Source: Acorus gramineus
Taxonomy: Eukaryota; Streptophyta; Magnoliopsida; Acorales; Acoraceae
Length of the DNA: 64,000 nucleotides
Assembly (NCBI GenBank): GCA_030737835.1
Contig: CM060849.1
Location: 24,808,855-24,872,854 of the forward strand
Direction of reading: 5' to 3'
Part shown: positions 54,196-64,000 of the stretch, one piece after another
Numbering within the stretch: position 1 is the first letter of the stretch
Layout of the letters: the number at the start of each line of letters is the position of its first letter
Made by a program: the position numbers and the translations under genes
The notes under the pieces: model-generated
Told to the model about the DNA's origin: nothing
The model's database searches: none
Seen by the model: the letters and a program-made list of their open reading frames with translations, nothing else

Positions 54196-56747
54196 ATTTT
54201 ATTATGACTCATGGAATAGGTACATAGGCTATTTATACACCAAGGTAACTTAAATGCTGACAAGTCTAAAGTCATGTTACAGACACGTGGGCATTTGTTA
54301 CTTGAGCTCTGTTAATCACAATATTTATTTTAGCCCCAATTTTAGATTTACAGTCTCATATACTTCAATAACGTTATATTCATATATTAACAAAATACAT
54401 AAAGTTTTTTATAAATAGATATATGCAATTCATTAAAGTACATGGTTTTTTTTTTAATATAGAAACATATATCTTATTAAATAATATATGTTGTTTGTAA
54501 AATAATTAATCATAACTTGTGTGAACTGAAATTGGAATTGAAAAAAACACGTATATAACATTTTTCTCGTAACTTTCCTATTTTTTGTTTTTCTTTACCT
54601 AATCTTACCTATCTTACCTACCATAACCTGTACAGAAGAATCTCAATCTACAAACCTTTGTCAGCCATTTCAGAATTGTTGTTGTTGTGGGTGGGATAAT
54701 GTCCAAATTTGTCCAAATTTAGGGTTACCTTGAGACAGACTGCTATTCTGGGTCCCATATGTAACACTTCTCTTACATTATTATAAAAAATAAAAATAAA
54801 AAAGTAATAATATTAGGAGCACATGTCATGCACGTGATCCAAAAAATGCTAAAGTACAGAGGGTTCCAAGATCCTCCAAATCTTGAGGGGGTTGGGGGTG
54901 CATTCTGTGAAGGGTATTGATATAATCATTCCAGCAATACTGACTTAGCATGAGAATATCGAGTCGAATATATAATCGATCGAATAAGTATATACTTTAT
55001 CAAGAAAAATGCATTCATTTAATTCTAGCGTGAATTTTCTATAAATAATCTAAAACATATAGGAACTGAAAAATGATTGTATGAATAATTATCCCTAACA
55101 TTCTTCTTTTGAGAATATGGTTGGGATATCATAAAATATACAATTTTTTAGATTATATATATATATTGTCTTGTGATTGGCGTTTGGTTCGGTGAAAAAT
55201 AAGTATTTATTTGATTTATCACTTAAAATAAGCACTTATATTTTATTTGTGTGTTTGTTTTAAGTGTTTACTGATAAATAAATACCTTATTTAAATAGTT
55301 TGACATTTATTTAAAAAGTACCTTATTTATTGGTTGTTGAAAAACCATTTTACCCCCAATTTTTTCATTTTATAAAAAGTGGTGAACCAAATAACAATAA
55401 ATAAAATATTTTATAAAATGAACATAAATACTCTTCTATAAGTACCACAAATAAGAATTTATTTTTCTTATCGAACTAAACAGTTTTCACTTAAAATATC
55501 ATCATTTATATTATCTGCATTTATAAATCAACAATTAAATTAGTAATCCACCGAAGCCAAGCACCCCCTTATCCTTTGAAAAAGGTGAGAGTCAATTCAG
55601 TTATGATTTAGTAAGAGAATTCTTTTTTTTCTAGGATTCCAATAATGAATTGAAGAATTTTTGTGAATGTTCACAGGAATGTCAAACTTGCCCTAATACT
55701 CCTTTTAGTGAAAATGGAATTGGCATACAGTGATTTAGTGGAGTACAGGCAAAGGTTAAATGTTTCACAGGTTTGAGTGGTTGATGAACTAAGGAATGTT
55801 GTTATAATAACAATAATCAAATATCATATTTTGATATTTTATTTTTGTATATCTCCTGAATATAATATTTTGTATTTGAAGCCCTCCTGAATAACATATA
55901 TATTTGAAAAAATGCTTTAGAACACAAATAAAGATGTGTTTCTATCTGTGTATTTTAATAAAGGAACATCTTAGATACCATCATATTTATATATAAAAAA
56001 AATTGATTACCACGTTCTTTGAAATATCCCAATATTCAAATATTTCAAGACGGTTACTGTATTTTTAAATATGATATATTTTATTCCCCTCAAAATATGT
56101 CAACACAAACTGCAGGTTTGTAGCCTGGTGTGGTTGTAAAGTCTAAATTTATTGTGTTTTTGTATTTTATAGTATTTTTTTTCATGTTTTATAGGATTTT
56201 CATAAGAAAAAATATATGTAAAATAAAAACTAGATCTTAATACAAAAGTATGATGGACATAGAAGGAAGTGAAGGGATATGAGCTTTACTCAAATTCTAC
56301 TCAATCATCACCATGTGAACTCAAATGACTCCAATCCCAACTTTATTATTATTATTAATTATTATTTAAAACTAATTAATACATTTCTTAATATTAAAGT
56401 TTAGCTAAAGGTAACAAATTTGATTATATTGACCTCCAATTTTATGGTTTTCTATGTTAAGTATTGAAGCTCTAAATTGATTGTTTTAATTGGTTTCAAA
56501 ATCAATTAAAGATAGGGTGAGAAGAAATAGTATAAATAATGTTCTAGAATGAATTGATAGTCTTCTTCCCAGCTTGATCGTAAGGTCAAGCACGAAGAGT
56601 CCCTTCGACATAAAAAAAAAAAAAAATCATTTGATAATAAAAAGATGATAGGAATTTTAATATTTTCATTATTATTATTTATTATTGTAATAACTAATTT
56701 ATAATTTGTTTTTTTTAAAATACATTAAATTCATGAGTATTACAGTA

Positions 56748-56802
56748 CCTTACTTCGTTGTGTTATATTTATATGATTAACCTTACTTCGTTGTGTTATA
56801 TT
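56748..56802. repeat. 33-bp period tandem repeat
   Basis: 'ccttacttcgttgtgttata' occurs at 56748 and again at 56781, separated by 'ttatatgattaa'. Confidence 0.85.
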
Positions 56803-57031
56803 CCCAAACAATAAAATCCTCCCCAAAATACCCCTCACAGGGGCATTTAAAATCAGAACCAGTGCCAAGTCAAAAAAAAAAAAAAAGTAAAAAAAAGAGA
56901 AATTCAATCTGAGCCCAACAAAAAAACAAAACAATAAATCAGTCTCTCCGTCACACACAGTGACACAATTAGAAAATAAAAAGGCAATCTTTCATCACTA
57001 TATCTACTCCCTCTCTTTCATAACCACTACA

Positions 57032-57063
57032 ATTTAAATACAAAAAGCTCTCTCTCTCTCTCT
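57032..57063 (+). promoter_or_regulatory. Candidate core promoter of the RopGAP gene
   Basis: A TATA-like TTTAAATA word at 57032-57039 is followed about 10 bases later by a (CT)n pyrimidine patch (57049-57064). Transcription starts in plants often lie in such patches, which would give a leader of about 250 bases before the ATG at 57314. Position and function are inferred from sequence only. Confidence 0.35.
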
Positions 57064-57313
57064 CTTACAACCCAAGCTTTGTTGCTTCTTCAAACCTCCA
57101 AATCCAGCCAACAAGAACAACAATAAACAAACAATCCCCACTTCATGATTCTCACGTCCCACCACCCAAAACCCTCCCTTCAATCCAACTCAACCTCCCC
57201 TCCATTGAAACCCCCCTCCTAAACCCAATTTTTTACACAAAGATCCAATTTTTAATCCCAAAAACTCCTATTTTTGACAGCAAATCAAAGACCCACCTCT
57301 CAAAAGAGCCACC

Positions 57314-60300
57314 ATGACCGAAGTCCTTCAAAGCCGGACCACCCTTTTAAGCCCTGACCATCCGATCGAGGTCAAAAGGACCGAATCGAAGGTTGATAAG
57401 GGTGAATCAGAAGAGGAGGTTGGGGAGGAGAGAGAAGGGAGGGGTGAGGAGGACCAGCTTTCGCTTTTGGCGGTTCTGGTGGCGGTTTTGAGGAAGTCCT
57501 TGGTGGGTTGCAGGACGGAGGAGAGGGAGAAGCTACGCCGTTCGATGGAGATTGGGTGGCCGACGAATGTTCGGCACATCGCCCATGTCACTTTTGATAG
57601 GTTCCATGGCTTCCTTGGACTGCCCGTCGAGTTCGAGCCCGAAGTCCCTCGGAGGGCTCCAAGTGCAAGGTCGAATTTTTTTTTTTTTAAATACTTTGGC
57701 TTTTGTTTCTTATATTGAATTGGATTGGGTTTTGTTGATTTTGAATTGGGTGTTTGTGGGTTGTGTGGAAATCCAGTTTGAGAGGATTTTGAATGATGGG
57801 TTTTGCCTTTTTGTTGAGATTTTCCAATGTTGGGTTTTTTTTGTGGGTCTAGTAGTTTTTGTTGTTTTGGATCATGAGATGGTTAATTATGCAAGATCAA
57901 ATTATTCAAAGATCATGTTTCATGTCCTTTGTTTGCTTCCCCACTAAAAATAAGATTTTTTTTTCTCTCCATGATATCTTCTGTGGAAATCTAGTTTTGG
58001 AGGATTTGGAATGAAGAGTTTTTCATTTTTGTTGAGAGCCTCAATGCTGGGTTTGTTTTTGGGTCCACTATTTCTTATTTTGAAATTATGAACTTGTTTG
58101 AATTGTGTGTGGTTTTGGATCATGAGATGGTTAATTATGCAATTGTGCAAGATTAAGATTTTCAAAGATCACGTTTCATGTACTTTGTTTGCTTCCCCAC
58201 TACTATAAGATTTTTTACCATGATACATTGTTTTCGTTTAATCATATTCTATTTTAAGCCTGAATATCCATCTCAAGATCTTAGCTTGATTCTTTTTTTC
58301 TTTATTTGGAAAACTACTTATTTTGAAATTATGAATTTGTTTGAATCGTGTATGGTTTTGGATCATGAGATGGTCTATTGTGCAAGATTAAGATATTCAA
58401 AGATCATGTGCCATGTACTTAGTTTGCTTCCCCACTATAATAAGTTTTTCCCCCACGATATCTTGTTTTGGTTTAATCATATTCTAATTCAAGCCTTGAA
58501 AAAGAAAAGTGGAATATCCATCTCAGGATCTTAGCTAGATTCCTTTCTTCTTTCTTTGGAAAAATTCATTATTAAATCAGGTCTTTGTAAATGGGTCACT
58601 GGCTTTTAACTGTTGTCTGTTTGATGTACAACAAATGAGGCTTGCCCCTGGATGAAATTCTTGAAAAAAGTACTATAATGAAGCTATATCTGATAGCCAT
58701 GTAACATCAAGTGAATGTAACAGGCTTGATGCTTGAAATTTGTTCTTGTAATTCTTTTTCCTACTTTGGCAATTGTCATAGTAAGATTTGTTTTCAAAAC
58801 GAAATGAAATATCTCAAAACATTTCTGAGATTCCCAGTTTGAATTTATAGAAATATATCTTAAGATAAAATAATGCATGTTATATGCTGTCTCAATGTTT
58901 CTTTTTTTCCCTGTCAGATGGTGATTTCATCTCTGTGCACAATTTTCTTTTTCTTCTTTGCATTGAGAAAAAGAGATGACGCAAAATATTCTTCTGATAA
59001 TTATGATATGTACATTTATATTCTAGACCCTTAATTAGTTTGTGTTGCATTTAATCTGAGCATCAATTAATTTTATTTTTTCTTTCCCTTTTCCATTACC
59101 AGATTGAATTCTATGTTGACATGCCAGTCTTTGTTTTCGATAATACACACTGAAAGAATATGTACTTCTGTACATATGTAATATTGCAGAATTTTTGCAA
59201 TCCAGTGCCAAAATCTGCTTGATGCTTAAATTTCAATGTGTTCTTTAAGTGATACAACCAACAAAGATCAAGTTCCTGTTTTACTTTTGTTGTTTATGTA
59301 TTTTTTGTGTAGATGATTCGTTTTATGGTCTCCCATTTGCTTATTTGTATATGTCTCCTCATAACGTGCGAATGTGCCCTTTGTGTCTCATCTACAGTGT
59401 TTGAAAATTTTCTAGGGTCTTGTTGTTTTAAGTCGAAAGTCCTGTCATGCATGTAGGCTCCTTTTGGTACCAATTTTCGAAAATAGATTTTTCATAAATG
59501 CTGCTCTTAATCTGCTTTTTCATTAATTAAAGCCACTTTCAACCATTTTTTTCAGAAAAGCTGTTTTGTTGACTTTTAATGCATAAAAACCAAAATCTGA
59601 AACCAAAGCTAAAATTTAAAACACCCATTTGGAACCGAATATCTGAAAGCTGATTTTTAGAATCAGAATTAGTTTGACAATTGTTTCGAATTCGAAATGA
59701 AGAATAGGAAATTTTGACTTGCTTGCTGATACCCTGAAGGATGCTTGGTTATCTTCTAACTTGGTATGCGTCTTCGACAGTGCAACTGTTTTTGGAGTTT
59801 CTACAGAATCTATGCAGTGTTCCTATGATTCCAGAGGCAATAGCGTGCCGACAATTCTATTGCTAATGCAGAGGCACCTTTACACGAATGGTGGCCTTCA
59901 AGTATGTTATCACCAATGTCCCCATGCTACATTTATGTTTTATCAGTTTTATGCCACATAAAACTGACCCATATGGTTTATACACACAGGCTGAAGGCAT
60001 ATTCAGAATTAATGCCGAAAACAGCCAAGAGGAGATTGTTAGAGACCAGCTGAACAATGGAATCGTGCCTGATGGAATTGATGTCCACTGCTTGGCGGGG
60101 CTGATCAAGGTAATCTGCCTCTCTTCCTCGGTCCCTCAAGTCTAGATCTCCACTTCCACCACCTCTCTTATGTGTGGGCACGTGGAATATTTGGTGCATA
60201 CCTATAGTTTTTGGTGGATGCATTCTTTTCTACTTTCTGTCAATGCTTTGATAATTCTTCATGTAAAGACCAACTCATTTTTAGTTTGAGCCCATGCTAT

Positions 60301-62311
60301 AGAACTCATGTCTTAAAGTGCCCCATTTGAACTCAATCTTACCATAGCCTATACTTCATGCCAAACATTCGCAAATACATAATGATGCATTGTAGATGTA
60401 ACATGAATGTAGAGTGTCCAACATGGCTGCATACCTGGATCCGTGTGACATACATTTATAATTTGAATGGAGGGACTAAGGATATTCATCCTCCAAATAT
60501 GTATGTTTTCAAGCAATAAATCTGGTAAATGATATAAAAAAATAAATGTCAGCAAGTAATGAATCAAGGTTAATTTAGTACAAGGGGTTCCTGTGCTTTT
60601 GGAAGAATCTGGAGTTTCAGAGATTTGAAGCCTACCGAACAAAACCTAGTGCATGATGAACATTAGTGCATCCACTTTGTCTTTGCTACAAGCTTGAATT
60701 ATTTGAAGTTTTGACATTTGAGTGGAATCTATTCTCCTAAGAAAACAATAGTTGCTTTGAAAGTTGAGTGATTTATTGTGCGTGACAAAGTGTGGAACAA
60801 CAAATATCAAAAGAAAAGAAAGAAAAAAGGAAATCACTGAACCCTCTTTTTGAATTTAAATTCTATGATGTCTATGCCTGTATGTATCATATCATTTGTA
60901 GTTGATAGTTTAAACTGGATGGATGGCCTATGCACCAAGTACTTTTGCAATGAATATAAGTCAAGCAAAAAAGTCCTTATCTCTAAATCTGCTCTATAAA
61001 GAGTAAATTGGTTTGTCCCTAGCTACCAGGTTGAGGTTGTTGCATTCTTATATTCTTCATCTTATTGTTTTGCCTTCGGCCTTGGTATGTCCGTCAAAGC
61101 GATGCGAAATTTCATGTAAAACAAAATTGTATCGATATAGAGAATATTTAGTGGGAGCATCAATTCGCTTTATGGTATTGGGTGAAAGATTACTTTGTGG
61201 GTAGTTTCAATTACTTGCATTTGAATGGCTTAAGTTAGGTACCCATCAGGAAAAAATAAGAATAATATTAGGTTGTGAAATTCTGTCTGCCTGCTGTAAA
61301 AGGTGATATTTTGATTGATGCCGTATATGATCCTACATGTTGATGCTTATGTAGGCATGGTTTAGAGAACTTCCAAGCGGGGTGTTGGACTCTCTTTCGC
61401 CCGAGCAGGTGATGCAGTGTCAATCTGAGGAGGAATGCGCCAAGCTTGTGAAACTCTTACCTCCGACGGAGGCTGCCCTACTCGATTGGGCAATCAATCT
61501 GATGGCGGATGTGGTGCAAGAGGAACATTTGAACAAGATGAATGCGAGGAATGTGGCGATGGTCTTCGCCCCGAACATGACCCAGGTGAAACACCTCCCA
61601 CCCACGCACTTCATTCATCGCTTTTGTGAAAATGCTATAAAACCTAGTCCACCCAAAAACCTTTTTTTTTTATGACGAGGAACCTCAACATTAGTTAGAA
61701 AAACCTTGAATACACAGAACCACCCCAATCCATGTGCACCAGCTCAAAACCGTGTTTCCACTCTTGTAAAACCGTTTTTATCGCAGATGGCAGATCCATT
61801 GACCGCATTGATGTACGCTGTCCAAGTGATGAACTTTCTCAAGACACTGATCATAAGAACCCTCAAAGAAAGGCAAGATTCAGCGGCAGAAACCGGGGCT
61901 TCCTCCCACCCAGAGTCCGACGAGAACGATCATCAAAAACCTTCGCAGAGCACTTTGGAGGCTCCGAGAGAAGAAGAGGTGGATCAAGTTTTTGCTGCCG
62001 AAGAACCTGTTTTAGACGGTCCGAGTGACCATTCTGAAGACGTTTTAAAAACCGAGAGCGAGGAACCGTCGCATGCTGACTCTACCACAAACGAAGCTGA
62101 AACAGTAGTCGAAGGTACTAAAACAGGAACCCAATCGAATCCCAGAAAGAAGGCTGGACAGTTCAGCGGTTCAAACCATCGCAAGGGATCAAGGAAGTTA
62201 AAGAACAGGCAGAGTGCGGTTCGTCTGGCTTTGCCTGCTGAGAAGTCCAAAGGGATCAGCATCATGAGCCGTATAAATTCGAGGGTGGAGCGAGTTGAGG
62301 CGTGGCGGTGA
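57314..62311 (+). CDS. RopGAP: CRIB plus RhoGAP domain protein
   Basis: Plant Rho-of-plants (ROP) GTPase-activating protein, which switches ROPs off at the plasma membrane during polar growth and wall patterning. Exons are 57314-57669, 59781-59901, 59990-60109, 61355-61585 and 61787-62311, giving 1353 nt and 450 aa. Residues 80-95 form the CRIB motif (IGWPTNVRHIAHVTFD). The RhoGAP domain follows at about 119-280, with FGVSTESMQCSYDSRGNSVP, the arginine finger R165 in EGIFRI, LAGLIKAWFRELP and NVAMVFAPNMTQ. The acidic N-terminus (EEEVGEEREGRGEED) and the acidic then basic C-terminal tail (SGSNHRKGSRKLKNRQSAVR) are typical of the family. The ATG lies in a good context (gccaccATG). All introns are GT/AG. 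Intron 1 (2.1 kb) contains tandem repeats, and a copy of part of it occurs at 47010-47815. Orthology to a particular Arabidopsis ROPGAP (1-5) cannot be settled by eye. Confidence 0.95.
57865..58560. repeat. About 245-bp tandem repeat (3 copies) in RopGAP intron 1
   Basis: 'ttttggatcatgagatggt' recurs at about 57865, 58113 and 58356. Each copy is followed by 'gcaagat(t/c)aa', 'ttcaaagatca' and 'tttgcttccccacta' at matching distances. The copies differ by substitutions and small gaps. A fourth relative lies outside the gene at about 47052. Confidence 0.85.
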
Positions 62312-62571
62312 AAATGGTGCATCGCACAGATGCTGTTGTAAGTTTGTGACTTTCATTTCTGTGTTAAATCTGGGTGTTTGAGGGCTTTGTGTTGCTTGTA
62401 TGATTTGTGTTTCTTGTGGGATTACAACCTCTGCTTTTTCATATATACGTTATGATTGTTACTAACTGCACCAACTCTTCCAGTTTCAATGCTTTTACTT
62501 CTATTTCCCTGTTTAGAATGCAACGGGGCGTTATTCAGTAGACTGGTATTCTCGGATAAAGTAGGCAATTT

Positions 62572-63044
62572 CAGCCCCCTTTGAATTACTATTGGATGGA
62601 GTATATTTTGGTTTGTTCAGGCATAACTATTGAGTTTTGTATACGCGAAATAAAGTGTTTTGTTTTTTCTATTCCACCTCAATTGGTACTTATTCTTGCT
62701 TATGCATGCCTCGATCGGGGCTATAATCTTTCAGCACCTGCATGGGTGGAGGAATAGATGGGGAATGCTGGTGAATAAATTCAAAAAACATGTTTGTTTG
62801 CAAGATTATTTGGGAATGCTTCACATATCAAATCATGTTTTTACATTTTATAATTTTTTATTTATATTTTATTCATAGCTTATTCATGGTCAATCAATAA
62901 CAAAAACTTCATTATGTTTACTAATAAGAATAATTAAAAACGTAACCAAATAGAAAATAGTTTATTTCACAGTTAATCTTATATATACTGAAATAGTTAT
63001 CTATTCTAGAATAGCTTATATTGTTACTTAAACGGGGGCCTCAG
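62572..63044. mobile_element. hAT-like fold-back element downstream of RopGAP
   Basis: The left end 'cagccccctttgaattacta' and the right end 'ttgttacttaaacgggggcctcag' are imperfect inverted copies. The interior is AT-rich and related in style to 50150-50590. It starts about 260 bases after the RopGAP stop and may overlap the 3' untranslated region. Borders are approximate. Confidence 0.45.
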
Positions 63045-63352
63045 TTATTTATCACCCACTTGTAGCATTGTTTTTTAATTTTCATCAAACAAACATGATT
63101 AGCAAGAGGGGTTTCATGTTGAAGTCTGTTGTGGAGGCAAATTATAGCCTGATAACTGTAGCTCCTATGATTGCCTGAACCACTTGCACACACATTATAA
63201 ATAAGAAACTGTTTTGTTGTGTTTTTCTGCTACAATGTGTCCACTTGCAAATGCTTCATCATTGATGGCAAATTGGCAATGTTGAACCCCATAGATGAGG
63301 TGAGGGATAAATTTAAATGTTATATTCCAAATTTGAAATGTAAGATAAAATT

Positions 63353-63444
63353 TGAAATATTTAATTTATTTTTTAAATCATAAAATCTATCACTGTTCTG
63401 AAATATTTAATTTATTTTTTAAATCATAAAATCTATCACTGTGT
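63353..63444. repeat. 46-bp tandem duplication
   Basis: Two adjacent, essentially identical copies starting at 63353 and 63399 carry 'tgaaatatttaatttatttt' and 'aatctatcactgt'. Confidence 0.9.
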
Positions 63445-63479
63445 CCCTGAGACACCAACTATTCTTCATTGTGGCGGCT

Positions 63480-63985
63480 ATAGGCCTGATTTAGCATTGG
63501 GATAAGGGGTTGAGATAAGGAAATAATTAGGTTAAATCACATGTTATCCCATATGACATAAGAAAAAAAAGAGGATAAAGTATGGACAATTATCTGTATT
63601 TTGCGAGAAAAAATGGAGATATTTTATTTTAGGTAAACGGTAGAATAGACTTTATCCTCACTTTTAACCTCATTTTGTAAAATATGGACAACATTTATGA
63701 CTTCCCTTTCCAAAAAAACAAAACTAAAAAACCTAATAAAACCAAAACCAATAATATTAATGCTCATTTGATAGAAATGGTAGACTTGGTATTTTAATTT
63801 TTTTTTTTAATTTATCCCATATTTTAAATTATGTGATCTAAATGCAAAATTAAAGATAAGAAAAAAAAAAAAGAATAACAAAATGCATTACTAAATGTAA
63901 ATATGAATAAAAATAATGATCTTTTTATCCTCATAAATTAAGCTAATTTATCCTAAATATTTATCCATTTATCAAACTAGACCAT
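63480..63985. mobile_element. MITE-like element, relative of 35390-35635
   Basis: The left end 'ctataggcctgatttagcat' and the right end 'tcaaactagaccatag' are imperfect inverted repeats. Inner sequence matches 35430-35550 in order. No coding capacity. The element nearly reaches the window edge. Confidence 0.5.
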
Positions 63986-64000
63986 AGAGTTTGTTCAGAA

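Larger units (their letters stand above)
47816..57030. other. Long AT-rich intergenic region
   Basis: About 9 kb without a recognisable gene. It contains scattered transposon debris. At 48840-49030 a GC-rich fragment repeats 'cggcaaggaaccacctcca' at 48907 and 48953. At 50000-50600 there are hAT-like ends ('agcccccgtttagaacag', 'ccacggggggttaggctt'). Near 49740-49870 and 51270-51470 lie pieces related to the 24310 repeat. At 52313 the MITE-like word 'agagcatctctaatg' occurs, and near 53327 a short (GT)n run. Open frames in this stretch are short and motif-free. Confidence 0.4.

Noticed and set aside
61732..62028. 98-codon plus-strand frame in the last RopGAP exon
   Set aside because: It is a +2 shadow; the true frame continues the RhoGAP domain and its acidic/basic tail.

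Overview
The window is nuclear DNA of a flowering plant. Plant-type spliced genes, short telo-box and GA-rich leaders, long AT-rich intergenic stretches and typical plant transposons (CACTA, hAT-like and other fold-back elements, an L1-type LINE) all point that way. I cannot place the species or clade from the sequence. There is no CRISPR, operon or prokaryotic feature.

Five protein genes look intact, and in each case the exons I traced add up to an exact multiple of three: ubiquitin-60S ribosomal protein eL40 (+, 5259-9027, 128 aa); kinesin-5 motor (-, 23847-17124, 23 exons, 996 aa); ribonuclease H2 catalytic subunit A (-, 31189-26641, 8 exons, 297 aa); a hemerythrin/HHE-domain protein with an MGNC lipidation-type start (-, 38012-35921, 3 exons, 316 aa); and a CRIB-containing RopGAP (+, 57314-62311, 5 exons, 450 aa). 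One tRNA gene, tRNA-Pro(CGG), lies at 37324-37395 inside the first intron of the hemerythrin gene, on the opposite strand.

Broken genes: a GRF zinc-finger fragment (581-919), a FAR1-related/MULE-transposase pseudogene (4341-2249, -), a degenerate L1-type LINE (13743-10344, -), one isolated exon of an RNA polymerase I A49-like gene (40558-40353, -), and an FHA-domain (MCRS1-like) C-terminal fragment (43687-42844, -). The FHA fragment sits inside a 4.9 kb CACTA-type element (41923-46782) with characteristic termini and subterminal palindromes, which makes it a gene-capturing (Pack-type) candidate.

Layout: 1-5 kb TE-derived pseudogenes; 5-9 kb eL40, whose last two introns hold unusual palindromes including a 74-bp-arm hairpin; 9-17 kb LINE and fold-back elements; 17-24 kb kinesin-5; 24-26.6 kb repeat-rich spacer; 26.6-31.2 kb RNase H2A; 31.5-35.6 kb very AT-rich spacer with a 342-bp duplication; 35.9-38 kb hemerythrin gene; 38-47 kb transposon and gene-fragment cluster; 47-57 kb mostly featureless spacer that begins with a copy of a RopGAP intron; 57-62 kb RopGAP; 62-64 kb fold-back elements. 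The genes are housekeeping or cell-division related (translation, spindle, ribonucleotide removal, ROP signalling), but nothing suggests that they act as one pathway. I found no convincing new multi-gene system. The most unusual items are the CACTA-borne FHA fragment, the intronic hairpin, the nested tRNA and the mobilised RopGAP intron sequence.
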